Assembly: GCF_008642375.1 (NCBI RefSeq)
Contig: NZ_CP029194.1
Coordinates: forward strand, 2,480,001 to 2,544,000
Direction of reading: 5' to 3'
Length of the DNA stretch: 64,000 bases
Source: Streptomyces venezuelae
Lineage (GTDB): Bacteria > Actinomycetota > Actinomycetes > Streptomycetales > Streptomycetaceae
The notes beneath the pieces were generated by a model. It did not search any database and was not told the origin of the DNA. It saw nothing but the letters and a program-made list of their open reading frames with translations. Within the stretch, counting starts at the first letter, position 1. Each line of letters begins with the position of its first letter. This document shows positions 8,269 through 17,042 of this stretch, one piece after another. Made by a program: the position numbers and the translations under genes.

Positions 8269-9444
8269 ATGAGAAACACCACCCGCACGCTGCTCGCCGC
8301 CGCCCTGGTCCTGGGGGTGGCGGCGGGGCCGGCGATCGTCCCGGCCGCGGCCACGACCCCGCCCACGGCCACCGCCTCGGCCCCGTCCCCGTCCCTGGAG
8401 GCGGCGATGCCGGCCGCGATCGCCGGTCTCCCCCGCGCCGACGCGACGGCCGCGCTGGTCCGGGTCGGCGGCACGGAGGGTTCCTGGCAGGGGAGTTCGG
8501 GCGTCCACGACCTGGAGAGCGGCTCCCCGGCGGACCCGGCGGCCCGCTTCCGGGCCGGTTCGGTGACGAAGGTCTTCACGGCGGCGACCGTCCTCCAGCT
8601 CGCCGCCGAGGGCCGGATCGACCTGGACCGGTCGGCCCGCTCGTACCTCCCGAAGCTGATCCCCGGCCGGTACGCGACGGTGACCGTGCGTCAGCTCCTG
8701 AACCACACGCACGGCATCCCGGCCCCGGACTTCCAGGGGGAGACCGTCGAGGAGTGGTACGAGAACCGCTTCCGGATCCACACCCCGGAGGAGATGGTCC
8801 GCTCGGCGACGGCGAAGCCGCGCGAGTTCCGGCCGGGCGAGAAGCAGCACTACCTCAACATCGGGTACACGATCGCCGGCCTGATCGTGGAGCGGGTCAC
8901 GGGCGACACCTACGAGCGGCAGGTGGAGCGGCGGATCCTGCGCCCGCTCCGTCTCCGTGACACCTACTTCCCCGGCACGGACCCGAGGATCGCCGGTCCC
9001 CACAACCACGGCTACCAGACGATGCGGCTCGACGACGGGACGACCGGGCTGCGGGACGTCACCGTGTGGGGGACGACGGACGGCTGGGCGGCCGGCGACC
9101 TCGTGTCGACCACCGCCGACCTGGAGCGTTTCACCCGGGCCCTGTTCGCGGGCCGGGTGGTGCGCGGACCGCTCCTGGAGGAGATGTTCACGCTGCCCGA
9201 GGTCCCGGACGTGAAGTCGGGCGCCCCGGCCGCCTTCTCCTCCGGCCTGGCGATGAAGCGGCTCGGCGGGCGTGAGGTGTGGGGCAAGACGGGCGGCCGC
9301 TGGGGCTACAACGCGGCGATCGCCTCGACCCGGAACGGCGAGCGCACCCTCGTCTACAGCGTCAACTCCACCGACGCCAAGGGTCAGGACATGAACAGGA
9401 CGGCGCTGAAGGTCATGATGGCCGCGTACGGCCTCCCGGACTGA
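8269..9444 (+). CDS. Secreted serine hydrolase (class C beta-lactamase / D,D-carboxypeptidase fold)
   Basis: Protein of 391 residues. A signal peptide is evident (MRNTTRTLLAAALVLGVAAG, then an Ala-rich stretch ending near ATA). The catalytic SxxK motif is SVTK at about residues 98-101, the Tyr motif is HYLNIGY, and the third box is KTGG near WGKTGGRWGYN. This is the esterase/D,D-peptidase/AmpC fold, so it may trim peptidoglycan stems, cleave D-amino-acid peptides or act as an esterase. The family does not allow a precise substrate. The ATG at 8269 follows a purine-rich acggga; a TTG two codons earlier is less likely. It ends flush against the convergent gene at 9445. Confidence 0.88.
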   Translation: MRNTTRTLLAAALVLGVAAGPAIVPAAATTPPTATASAPSPSLEAAMPAAIAGLPRADATAALVRVGGTEGSWQGSSGVHDLESGSPADPAARFRAGSVTKVFTAATVLQLAAEGRIDLDRSARSYLPKLIPGRYATVTVRQLLNHTHGIPAPDFQGETVEEWYENRFRIHTPEEMVRSATAKPREFRPGEKQHYLNIGYTIAGLIVERVTGDTYERQVERRILRPLRLRDTYFPGTDPRIAGPHNHGYQTMRLDDGTTGLRDVTVWGTTDGWAAGDLVSTTADLERFTRALFAGRVVRGPLLEEMFTLPEVPDVKSGAPAAFSSGLAMKRLGGREVWGKTGGRWGYNAAIASTRNGERTLVYSVNSTDAKGQDMNRTALKVMMAAYGLPD

Positions 9445-9990
9445 TCACGGCGCACTCGGCACGACGGTCCTGGCGGGGGCCGTCGTCACGGCCTCCAGGC
9501 GCTTGATCATCCGACGCACGTGGAGCAGCGGCAGGATGCCGATGACGCCGAACGACATGTCGATGACCGACCACCAGAAGGGGATGCCCCGGATCGGCCC
9601 GCAGATCAGGGCGAGCGGGATGATGCCGACGCAGGCGATCATCCCGAACTCGACGACCCAGATGTTGCGGACGGGGTCGCGGTACACGCCGTAGAAGGCG
9701 ACCGCGATGACGAGGTGTGCGAAGGCCAGCCAGTCGGTGCCGTAGAGCAGGTACGGCGCCTGTGCGTCGGCGGTGTCGAGACCGCCCCGCACTCGCTCGA
9801 TCCACTCGGCGAGTCCCGGGAAGAGATCGGCCACCGGCGCCGCCCAGCCGTCCAGCGAGGAGTCCAGGAGCCGGAGTTCGGTGACGAGCGGGAAGGCCGT
9901 GACCCCGCTCAGCACCAGACAGACGACGAAGACGACCAGCCAGACGCGGATGCGCGTGAGAAGGGCTCTCGGCCCGTTCGTGTCGCTCAT
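9445..9990 (-). CDS. Conserved small integral membrane protein, function unknown
   Basis: Protein of 181 residues with about four membrane helices: residues 12-33, one near DWLAFAHLVIAVAFYGVY, one near FGMIACVGIIPLALICG, and one near VIDMSFGVIGILPLLHV. A soluble loop between the first two helices is rich in Leu and Asp. I do not recognise a catalytic motif or a named family. Its stop abuts the stop of the serine hydrolase with no spacer. Upstream lies the stop of the second polyamine-binding protein. Confidence 0.75.
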   Translation of the reverse strand: MSDTNGPRALLTRIRVWLVVFVVCLVLSGVTAFPLVTELRLLDSSLDGWAAPVADLFPGLAEWIERVRGGLDTADAQAPYLLYGTDWLAFAHLVIAVAFYGVYRDPVRNIWVVEFGMIACVGIIPLALICGPIRGIPFWWSVIDMSFGVIGILPLLHVRRMIKRLEAVTTAPARTVVPSAP

Positions 9991-10043
9991 GACGGCAGCC
10001 TACGCCCGACATGAACGCGTTCAAAAACGGGGGTCGGTCCTCC

Positions 10044-11231
10044 TCACAGCCCGACGATCGCGTTCCACCTCTTCGCGAACTCCTGGCGCTCGTCGGCGCG
10101 GATGTCGCGGGCTATGGCGAGCCGGCTCCGCATCTCGGCGTCCGGGAAGATCAGCGGGTCCTCGGCGAGGGCGACCAGCTCCTCGTCGCCGGAGTCCGCG
10201 AGGACGTCCTGCGCGGCCGGCACCGGGCAGACGTAGTTGACCCAGGCGGCCAGTTCGGCGGCGACCTCGGGCTCGTAGTAGTAGTCGACCAGCTTCTCGG
10301 CGTTGGCCTTGTGCCGGGCCTTGTTGGGGATCAGGAGGGACTCGGCCCAGAGCTCGCCGCCCTCCTCGGGGACGACGAACTCGATGTCCGGGTTGTCGGC
10401 CTGGAGCTGGATGACGTCGCCGGAGTAGGCCTGACAGGCGAGCACGTCCCCGGTGGACAGGTCCTTGATGTAGTCGTTGCCGGTGAAGCGGCGGATGTGC
10501 TTCTTCCGCACGAGGCCCTCGACCTGCTCGCACAGGGCGTGGAAGTCGTCGCGCGTCCACCGGGTCACGTCGACGCCGTTGCCCTGGAGGAGCAGGGACA
10601 TGGACTCGTCGAGCCCGGACAGCAGTGTGACCTTGCCGCGCAGGTCGTCGGCCCACAGCTCCTTGGTGGAACGGAGTTCGCGGCCGAGCTTCCTGCGGTT
10701 GTACGCGATGCCGGTGATCCCGGACTGCCAGGGCACGCTGTGCAGCCGGCCCGCGTCGAAGGCGGGGGTGAGCAGCTGCGGGTTGAGGTGCTTCGTGACG
10801 TGGGGCTGGGCGGCGCGGTCCATCTCCTGGACCCAGCCGAGGCGGACGAAGCGGGCGGCCATCCAGTCGCTGACGACGATCAGGTCGCGGCCGGTCTCCT
10901 GGTGGTTCATCAGGGACGGGCCGATCTTGCCGAAGAACTCGTCGTTGTCGTTGATCTCCTCCGTGTAGCGGACGGAGATCCCGGTGCGCGCGCGGAAGGC
11001 GTTCAGCGTCGGGCGCTTGGACGTGTCGTCGTCATCGGTGTCGATGTAGAGCGGCCAGTTGGCGAAGTCGAGCGTCCGGTCGCGCGCGGACAGGTCGCGG
11101 CCGGCCCGGTCCCGCTCGTCGACGAAGGCGGCGGGGACGCCACACCCGGCGAGCGCCGCGACCGCTCCGACACCGCCGATGCCGCGCAGGAGGGACCGTC
11201 GGGACAGGGTGTTCCTGGCTATCGCTCTCAC
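10044..11231 (-). CDS. Polyamine-type ABC transporter substrate-binding lipoprotein (second copy)
   Basis: Protein of 395 residues, closely similar to the one at 1-624 (shared FANW/FSNW, INDNDEFFGKI, TGRDLIVVSDW and RLGW blocks). It has a twin-arginine start (LSRRSLLRGIGG) and a lipobox LAGC, so it is probably a Tat-exported lipoprotein. I chose the GTG giving VRAIARNTLSRR; an ATG 36 bases upstream is possible. No ATPase or permease gene is adjacent, so it probably shares the transporter beyond the left edge. It follows the second dehydrogenase by 123 bases on the same strand. Confidence 0.88.
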   Translation of the reverse strand: MRAIARNTLSRRSLLRGIGGVGAVAALAGCGVPAAFVDERDRAGRDLSARDRTLDFANWPLYIDTDDDDTSKRPTLNAFRARTGISVRYTEEINDNDEFFGKIGPSLMNHQETGRDLIVVSDWMAARFVRLGWVQEMDRAAQPHVTKHLNPQLLTPAFDAGRLHSVPWQSGITGIAYNRRKLGRELRSTKELWADDLRGKVTLLSGLDESMSLLLQGNGVDVTRWTRDDFHALCEQVEGLVRKKHIRRFTGNDYIKDLSTGDVLACQAYSGDVIQLQADNPDIEFVVPEEGGELWAESLLIPNKARHKANAEKLVDYYYEPEVAAELAAWVNYVCPVPAAQDVLADSGDEELVALAEDPLIFPDAEMRSRLAIARDIRADERQEFAKRWNAIVGL

Positions 11232-11354
11232 CCGGACAGCATCCCGACCCGCGGCCACCTGCGGCAATGGACGCTCCGTCGAGCGACGGCACGCGGCCCC
11301 GACACCCTGTCGACCAGGATGCCGGGGCCGCGTTGACGCGAGGAACCGAGGGGG

Positions 11355-12791
11355 TCAGCCCAGGGAGGTCATCACGTGCTTGATGCGCGTGTAGTCCTCG
11401 AAGCCGTAGGCGGAGAGGTCCTTGCCGTAGCCGGACTTCTTGTAGCCGCCGTGGGGCATCTCGGCGACGAGCGGGATGTGGGTGTTGATCCACACGCAGC
11501 CGAAGTCGAGGGACTTGGACATGCGCATCGCGCGCGCGTGGTCCTTGGTCCAGACGGAGGAGGCGAGCGCGTACTCGACGTCGTTCGCGAACTCCAGGGC
11601 CTGGGCCTCGTCCGTGAAGGACTGGACGGTGATGACCGGGCCGAAGACCTCGTTCTGGACGATCTCGTCGTCCTGCTTGAGGCCGGAGACGACGGTCGGG
11701 GCGTAGAAGTAGCCCTTGTCGCCGACGCGGTGACCGCCGGCCTCGACCTTGGCGTGGGCCGGGAGGCGCTCGATGAAGCCGGAGACCTGCTTCAGCTGGT
11801 TGGCGTTGTTGAGCGGGCCGTAGAGCACGTCCTCGTCGTCCGGCTGGCCGGTCTTCGTCTCGGCGGCGGCCTTGGCGAGGGCGGCGACGAACTCGTCGTG
11901 GATGGACTCGTGGACCAGGACGCGGGTGGCGGCCGTGCAGTCCTGGCCGGCGTTGAAGAAGCCCGCGACGGAGATGTCGCCGACGGCCGCCTCGATGTCG
12001 GTGTCCTCGAAGACGACGACCGGGGCCTTGCCGCCCAGCTCCAGGTGGACGCGCTTGACGTCCTTGGCCGCCGACTCGGCGACCTGCATGCCGGCGCGGA
12101 CCGAGCCGGTGATGGAGGCCATCGCCGGGATCGGGTGCTCGACCATGGCCTTGCCCGTCTCGCGGTCACCGCAGATGACGTTGAAGACGCCCTTGGGGAC
12201 GATCTGCCCGATGATCTCGGCCATCAGGACGGTCGACGCGGGGGTCGTGTCCGAGGGCTTGAGGACGACCGTGTTGCCCGCGGCGAGGGCCGGGGCGAAC
12301 TTCCACACGGCCATCATCATCGGGTAGTTCCACGGCGCGACCTGGGCACAGACGCCCACGGGCTCGCGGCGGACGATGGAGGTCATGCCCTCCATGTACT
12401 CACCGGCCGAGCGGCCCTCCAGCAGGCGGGCGGCGCCGGCGAAGAAGCGGATCTGGTCCACCATCGGCGGTACCTCCTCGCTCCCGACGAGGGCGGTCGG
12501 CTTGCCGGTGTTCAGCACCTCGGCGGCGATGAGGTCCTCGGCGCGCTCCTCGAAGGCGTCGGCGATCTTGAGGAGTACCTTCTGGCGCTCGGACGGGGTG
12601 CTGTCGCGCCAGGCGGGGAAGGCCGCCGCGGCGGCCTCCATGGCGGCGTCGACGTCGGCCTGGCCCGAGAGCGGGGAGGTCGCGTACACCTCGCCGGTGG
12701 CCGGGTTGACCACCTCGATGGTGCGGCCGTCGGCCGCGTCGCGGAACTCCCCGTTGATGTAGTTACGCAGCCGGCGCAGCTCGGTGGTCAC
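11355..12791 (-). CDS. Gamma-aminobutyraldehyde dehydrogenase (second copy)
   Basis: Protein of 478 residues, NAD-dependent. The catalytic Glu is in VHLELGGKAP (residue 251) and the nucleophile Cys in NAGQDCTAATRVLV (residue 285). It carries the FEDTD and FGPVITVQ family blocks. It should oxidise 4-aminobutyraldehyde, made from putrescine by the aminotransferase encoded divergently at 13492, to GABA. It lies upstream of the second polyamine-binding protein and divergent from the Lrp regulator, with a 191-base shared promoter region. It is a distinct paralogue of the enzyme at 675-2189, shorter at the N-terminus. Confidence 0.93.
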   Translation of the reverse strand: MTTELRRLRNYINGEFRDAADGRTIEVVNPATGEVYATSPLSGQADVDAAMEAAAAAFPAWRDSTPSERQKVLLKIADAFEERAEDLIAAEVLNTGKPTALVGSEEVPPMVDQIRFFAGAARLLEGRSAGEYMEGMTSIVRREPVGVCAQVAPWNYPMMMAVWKFAPALAAGNTVVLKPSDTTPASTVLMAEIIGQIVPKGVFNVICGDRETGKAMVEHPIPAMASITGSVRAGMQVAESAAKDVKRVHLELGGKAPVVVFEDTDIEAAVGDISVAGFFNAGQDCTAATRVLVHESIHDEFVAALAKAAAETKTGQPDDEDVLYGPLNNANQLKQVSGFIERLPAHAKVEAGGHRVGDKGYFYAPTVVSGLKQDDEIVQNEVFGPVITVQSFTDEAQALEFANDVEYALASSVWTKDHARAMRMSKSLDFGCVWINTHIPLVAEMPHGGYKKSGYGKDLSAYGFEDYTRIKHVMTSLG

Positions 12792-12982
12792 TTGCCACCC
12801 CTCCTGTCACGTTCTGTCCTTCGCACGTCCTTGTGCGGCGTCCCGATGGGCGAGACACCTCAGCCTAGTCGCTCGACAGACGCTTTCCATAGCCCCGACC
12901 CCCCGCAACTTCGGATTCAGTGAGATTCGGAGCCGCTCGCAACGAATTTCATCACTCCGGGCTTGCATGACTGCCCATCTCG
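12792..12982. promoter_or_regulatory. Divergent promoter region of the putrescine locus
   Basis: This 191-base gap separates the dehydrogenase and Lrp genes. Its right half is AT-richer than average and contains overlapping repeats of ttcggatt/gattcgg (12910-12931) and the half site cgcaacgaatt (12938-12948), which resembles one arm of the inverted repeat at 2257-2292. These are candidate binding sites for the adjacent Lrp regulator. I could not place -35 and -10 boxes with confidence. Confidence 0.45.
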
Positions 12983-13489
12983 GTGCACAGTGAAGCCGTG
13001 GCCAGTCGAAGCACAGACTCCAGAACCGGAACCGGTTCGTCCCCGACGATCGATGCCGTCTCCCTGGCAATCATCGAACAGCTCCAGCAGGACGGTCGCC
13101 GTCCCTATGCGGCGATAGGCAAGGCCGTGGGCCTCTCCGAAGCCGCGGTACGCCAACGCGTGCAGAAGCTGCTCGACCAGGGCGTCATGCAGATCGTCGC
13201 CGTCACCGACCCGCTCACCGTGGGATTCCGGCGCCAGGCGATGGTCGGTATCAACGTCGAGGGTGACCTCGATCCGGTTGCGGAGGCCCTGACGGCCATG
13301 GCCGAATGCGAGTACGTGGTGATGACCGCGGGCTCCTTCGACCTGATGGTGGAGGTCGTCTGCGAGGACGACGACCACCTGCTGGACGTGATCAACAAGC
13401 GGATCCGCACCCTCCCCGGCGTGCGCTCCACCGAGAGCTTCGTCTACCTCAAGCTCAAGAAGCAGACCTATATGTGGGGAACTCGATAA
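12983..13489 (+). CDS. Lrp/AsnC family transcriptional regulator
   Basis: Protein of 168 residues from the GTG at 12983; a second GTG at 12998 would give 163. The N-terminal winged helix-turn-helix contains AIIEQLQQDGRRPYAAIGKAVGLSE and AAVRQRVQKLLDQG. The C-terminal RAM/ligand domain runs from about residue 80 (VGFRRQAMVGINVEG) to the end. It lies between the dehydrogenase and the aminotransferase, and its stop is two bases before the aminotransferase start, so they are co-transcribed. It probably controls the putrescine genes and itself, in response to a small amine or amino acid. The effector is inferred. Confidence 0.93.
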   Translation: MHSEAVASRSTDSRTGTGSSPTIDAVSLAIIEQLQQDGRRPYAAIGKAVGLSEAAVRQRVQKLLDQGVMQIVAVTDPLTVGFRRQAMVGINVEGDLDPVAEALTAMAECEYVVMTAGSFDLMVEVVCEDDDHLLDVINKRIRTLPGVRSTESFVYLKLKKQTYMWGTR

Positions 13490-13491
13490 TC

Positions 13492-14853
13492 GTGACCCAG
13501 GACCTGTCCAAGACCGCGTACGACCACCTGTGGATGCACTTCACCCGCATGTCGTCGTACGAGAACTCGCCCGTTCCCACCATCGTGCGTGGTGAGGGCA
13601 CCTACATCTTCGACGACAAGGGCAAGCGCTACCTCGACGGTCTCGCGGGTCTGTTCGTCGTCAACGCCGGACACGGCCGCCACGAACTGGCCGAGGTCGC
13701 GTACAAGCAGGCCCAGGAGCTCGCGTTCTTCCCCGTGTGGTCGTACGCGCACCCCAAGGCCGTCGAGCTCGCCGAGCGCCTGGCCCACTACGCCCCGGGC
13801 GACCTGAACAAGGTCTTCTTCACCACCGGTGGCGGCGAGGCCGTCGAGACCGCCTGGAAGCTCGCCAAGCAGTACTTCAAGCTGCAGGGCAAGCACACCA
13901 AGTACAAGGTCATCTCGCGTGCGGTCGCCTACCACGGCACCCCGCAGGGCGCCCTGTCCATCACGGGTCTCCCCGCCCTGAAGGCCCCCTTCGAGCCGCT
14001 GGTCCCCGGCGCGCACAAGGTGCCGAACACCAACATCTACCGCGCCCCGATCCACGGCGACGACCCGGAGGCCTTCGGCCGCTGGGCCGCCGACCAGATC
14101 GAGCAGCAGATCCTCTTCGAGGGCCCCGAGACCGTCGCGGCCGTCTTCCTGGAGCCGGTGCAGAACGCCGGCGGCTGCTTCCCGCCGCCGCCCGGCTACT
14201 TCCAGCGCGTCCGCGAGATCTGCGACCAGTACGACGTGCTCCTCGTCTCCGACGAGACGATCTGCGCCTTCGGCCGCCTCGGCACGATGTTCGCCTGTGA
14301 CAAGTTCGGCTACGTGCCGGACATGATCACCTGCGCCAAGGGCATGACCTCGGGCTACTCCCCGATCGGCGCCTGCATCGTCTCGGACCGCATCGCGGAG
14401 CCGTTCTACAAGGGCGACAACACCTTCCTCCACGGCTACACCTTCGGTGGCCACCCGGTGTCGTCGGCGGTCGCGATCGCCAACCTCGACATCTTCGACA
14501 AGGAAGGCCTGAACCAGCACGTGCTGGACCAGGAGGGCAACTTCTTCGACACCCTGAAGAAGCTGCACGACCTGCCGATCGTCGGCGACGTCCGCGGCAA
14601 CGGCTTCTTCTACGGCATCGAGCTCGTCAAGGACAAGGTCACCAAGGAGTCCTTCACGGACGAGGAGACCGAGCGCGTCCTGTACGGCTTCCTCTCCAAG
14701 GCGCTCTTCGAGAACGGCCTGTACTGCCGGGCCGACGACCGTGGCGACCCGGTCATCCAGCTGGCCCCGCCGCTCATCGCCGACCAGGGCACCTTCGACG
14801 AGATCGAGGGCATCCTGCGGTCGGTGCTGACGGAGGCGTGGACCAAGCTGTAG
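13492..14853 (+). CDS. Class III (omega-type) aminotransferase, probably putrescine:pyruvate
   Basis: Protein of 453 residues, PLP-dependent, fold type I. The early signature NAGHGRHELAEVA, the cofactor-binding FTTGGGEAVETAWKLAKQY, the DETICAFGR Asp, and the Schiff-base Lys in CAKGMTSGYSPIGA are all present. GYTFGGHPVSSAVA is typical of omega-amino acid and putrescine aminotransferases. It should convert putrescine to 4-aminobutyraldehyde, which the dehydrogenase at 11355-12791 then oxidises. The start is a GTG just after the Lrp stop; the frame is open further up, but that sequence is the Lrp gene in another frame. A strong terminator follows. Confidence 0.92.
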   Translation: MTQDLSKTAYDHLWMHFTRMSSYENSPVPTIVRGEGTYIFDDKGKRYLDGLAGLFVVNAGHGRHELAEVAYKQAQELAFFPVWSYAHPKAVELAERLAHYAPGDLNKVFFTTGGGEAVETAWKLAKQYFKLQGKHTKYKVISRAVAYHGTPQGALSITGLPALKAPFEPLVPGAHKVPNTNIYRAPIHGDDPEAFGRWAADQIEQQILFEGPETVAAVFLEPVQNAGGCFPPPPGYFQRVREICDQYDVLLVSDETICAFGRLGTMFACDKFGYVPDMITCAKGMTSGYSPIGACIVSDRIAEPFYKGDNTFLHGYTFGGHPVSSAVAIANLDIFDKEGLNQHVLDQEGNFFDTLKKLHDLPIVGDVRGNGFFYGIELVKDKVTKESFTDEETERVLYGFLSKALFENGLYCRADDRGDPVIQLAPPLIADQGTFDEIEGILRSVLTEAWTKL

Positions 14854-14915
14854 CAGCCGCGGACCCGGCTCTCGCCGGTCCCCCAGGCATCACGCCGCCC
14901 TCACGGCGTGACATC

Positions 14916-14960
14916 GGCCCGGGCATGCCGCCATCCGAGTGGATGGCGGCGGCCCGGGCC
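14916..14960 (+). terminator. Terminator hairpin after the aminotransferase
   Basis: Inner stem gccgccatcc (14927-14936), loop gagt, ggatggcggc (14941-14950). After a short internal bulge the outer arms ggcccgggc (14916-14924) and gcccgggcc (14952-14960) also pair. It lies 63 bases after the stop codon. Confidence 0.75.
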
Positions 14961-15087
14961 GCGTGCTGTCCGTACAAGCGGATCTGAATCCTTACGGTGC
15001 CGAGTGACCCACAGGCCCGTCTCCTCGTTCCCCCGTACGGGGGAACACGGGGGAATACACATCAGATCCGACATCGAGGTGTACGCG

Positions 15088-15816
15088 ATGGCCCCACCGG
15101 ACAACGACGTGCTCTGGGCGCGTTCCCTGCACTGCGCCCTGGGCGGTTCGGACGCCCTCAGCGGCGTCTCCCTCGGCGTCCGCGAGGGCGAGATCCTCGC
15201 CCTCGTCGGCCCGCGCGGCAGCGGCAAGACCACCCTCATGCGCTGCCTGTCCGGGCAGCTCGTCGCCCAGCAGGGCGAGGTCTGGTTCAACAGCAGCCCC
15301 GTCCACACCCTCGGCCAGGCCCAGCGCGAACGGCTCCGCCGCGACCGCTTCGGCTGGATCGCCCCGGAGCCCGGCCTCGTCCCCGAACTCACCGGCTGGG
15401 AGAACGTCGCCCTCCCCCTTCTGCTCCGCGGCGCCTCCCACCGGGCGGCGAAGACCGCGGCCGTCGAATGGCTGGAGCGCCTCGACATCGGCGTCTGCGC
15501 CCGCAAGCGCCCCCACGTGCTCACCCACTCCCAGCGCCAGCGGATCGCGATCGCCCGCGCCCTCGTCACCACCCCGTCGGTGCTCTTCGCCGACGAACCC
15601 ACCGCCGCGCTGCACCGGGCCGACGGGGCGCAGGTCCTGCGCACCCTGACCGCCGCGGCCCGCTCGCACGGCATCACGGTGCTCCTCGCCACCCTCGACG
15701 GTGAGGTGGCGGCGCTCGCCGACCGTACGGTCGCGCTCCTCGACGGACGCCGGGTCGGCGCCGTCCCCCCGGCGTCAGGGGCGGAGGGCGTCACCGCGTG
15801 CTCGCTCTCCGTCTAG
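15088..15816 (+). CDS. ABC transporter ATP-binding protein with altered signature motif
   Basis: Protein of 242 residues of the LolD/MacB-like export class. Walker A is GPRGSGKTT and Walker B is SVLFADEPTA, both intact. The signature motif reads LTHSQRQRIAIARA instead of the usual LSGGQ, so two glycines that contact ATP in the partner subunit are changed. That may lower ATPase activity or reflect a specialised pair. I chose ATG at 15088; a GTG three codons upstream is also possible. It overlaps the permease gene by 19 bases, so the two form one transporter. The cargo is unknown. Confidence 0.85.
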   Translation: MAPPDNDVLWARSLHCALGGSDALSGVSLGVREGEILALVGPRGSGKTTLMRCLSGQLVAQQGEVWFNSSPVHTLGQAQRERLRRDRFGWIAPEPGLVPELTGWENVALPLLLRGASHRAAKTAAVEWLERLDIGVCARKRPHVLTHSQRQRIAIARALVTTPSVLFADEPTAALHRADGAQVLRTLTAAARSHGITVLLATLDGEVAALADRTVALLDGRRVGAVPPASGAEGVTACSLSV

Positions 15817-16949
15817 CCCGCGGGACCCACCCCCTCGTCCTGACGCGGCGGCTCCTCGTCGCCGCCGCGGCCGCGGGAGTGGGCTTCCTGCTGCTCTGCA
15901 CCCTCGGATACGCCGTCGGGCACCCCGCCCAGTCCTCGGCCTCGGTCCTGCGCCTGCTGTGGTGCGCCCTGCCGCTCGCCGCCACGGTCCAGTTCGCCGT
16001 GGCCGTGGCCCGCACCGACCCCAGCACCCGGCCGCGCCCCGGACTCTCGGCGATCGGCCTCGGCCCGGTCCGGCTCACCGCCGTCGCGGCGGCGTCGACG
16101 GCCGTCGCCTGCACGCTCGGCTCGATGGTCGCGCTCCTCTTCTACCTGCACCTGCGCGGCGACATCACGGGCCTTCCCTTCGACGGGGCGGCGGCCGAGC
16201 TGCTCGCCGCCGACCAGCCGCTGCCGCTCGCCGCCGCCCTCACCCTTCTGGCGATCCTGCCGGTCGTCGCCGCCACCGCGGCGGGCCTCGCACTGCGCCC
16301 GCGCTCCGCTCCCGCCGAGCCGGAGGGCGTCGAGAAGCCGGTGCCGTCCGGTCTGCCCTGGGGCGTCGCCCTGGTCGCGGTCGGCCTGGCCATCGAGACG
16401 TACGCGGGCCGCAGCGGTCCGGGGGACGGCCTCCCGCTGCCCGGCCGCTTCGACGGCAACCCCGCGGGCGTCCTCGCCGGCTGGGTGCTCACCGCCTTCG
16501 GTCTCGCCCTCGCGGGCCCCGGACTCACGTACGGCTGCGGCCGACTCCTCCAGGCCGTCCGGCCGGGCGCCACCCGGCTGCTCGCGGGCCGCGTCCTGAT
16601 GGACGAGTCCCGCCGTATCGGCCGCCCGCTCGGGGTGGTCTCCGCCGTCCTCTCCGGGACGCTCGCGGCGGCCGCGCTGTACGCCTCGGACTCGGGCCCC
16701 ACCGCCTTCGGGCCGCTCACCGGCCTCGGCGCGGCCCTGGTCATGGCCTGCACGACGGCGACGCTCCTCACGGCGGCGCTGGAGTCCAAGCAGTGCCGCG
16801 CCCACACCACCGAGGCGCTCCTGCGCCTCGGCGCCCCGCCCACGGTCCTGCGGACGGCGGCCCTCATGCGGGCGGGCGCGCTCGTCGCCGTCTTCCTGCC
16901 GCTCACCTGGATCGTGGCGAAGCTGGCGGCCCTCCCCCTGACGGGCTGA
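15798..16949 (+). CDS. ABC transporter permease (partner of 15088-15816)
   Basis: Protein of 383 residues from a GTG start that lies inside the ATPase gene. I count eight or so hydrophobic segments, with the first at residues 19-40 and the last near LVAVFLPLTWIVAKLAALPL at the C-terminus. Two cytoplasmic-facing segments, LLAGRVLMDESRRIGRPLG and ALLRLGAPPTVLRTAALMRAG, resemble FtsX/MacB-type coupling regions. There is no large extracellular domain. I infer an exporter or envelope-remodelling role. Substrate unknown. Confidence 0.82.
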   Translation: MLALRLARGTHPLVLTRRLLVAAAAAGVGFLLLCTLGYAVGHPAQSSASVLRLLWCALPLAATVQFAVAVARTDPSTRPRPGLSAIGLGPVRLTAVAAASTAVACTLGSMVALLFYLHLRGDITGLPFDGAAAELLAADQPLPLAAALTLLAILPVVAATAAGLALRPRSAPAEPEGVEKPVPSGLPWGVALVAVGLAIETYAGRSGPGDGLPLPGRFDGNPAGVLAGWVLTAFGLALAGPGLTYGCGRLLQAVRPGATRLLAGRVLMDESRRIGRPLGVVSAVLSGTLAAAALYASDSGPTAFGPLTGLGAALVMACTTATLLTAALESKQCRAHTTEALLRLGAPPTVLRTAALMRAGALVAVFLPLTWIVAKLAALPLTG

Positions 16950-17015
16950 CGCCTGACCGGCTGACCGGCTGACCGACCCCTGACCGGCTGACCACTGGCC
17001 GGCTGACGGGCCGTC
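16949..17015. repeat. Short imperfect direct repeats ctgaccgg
   Basis: The gap between the permease and the next gene holds at least five near-identical copies of the octamer ctgaccgg or its one-base variants (tgacgcctgaccggctgaccggctgacc and so on). It looks like replication slippage. It may also carry the promoter of the downstream gene. Confidence 0.6.
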
Positions 17016-17042
17016 CGGGGGACGGGCCCCTATCGTGGGCCC

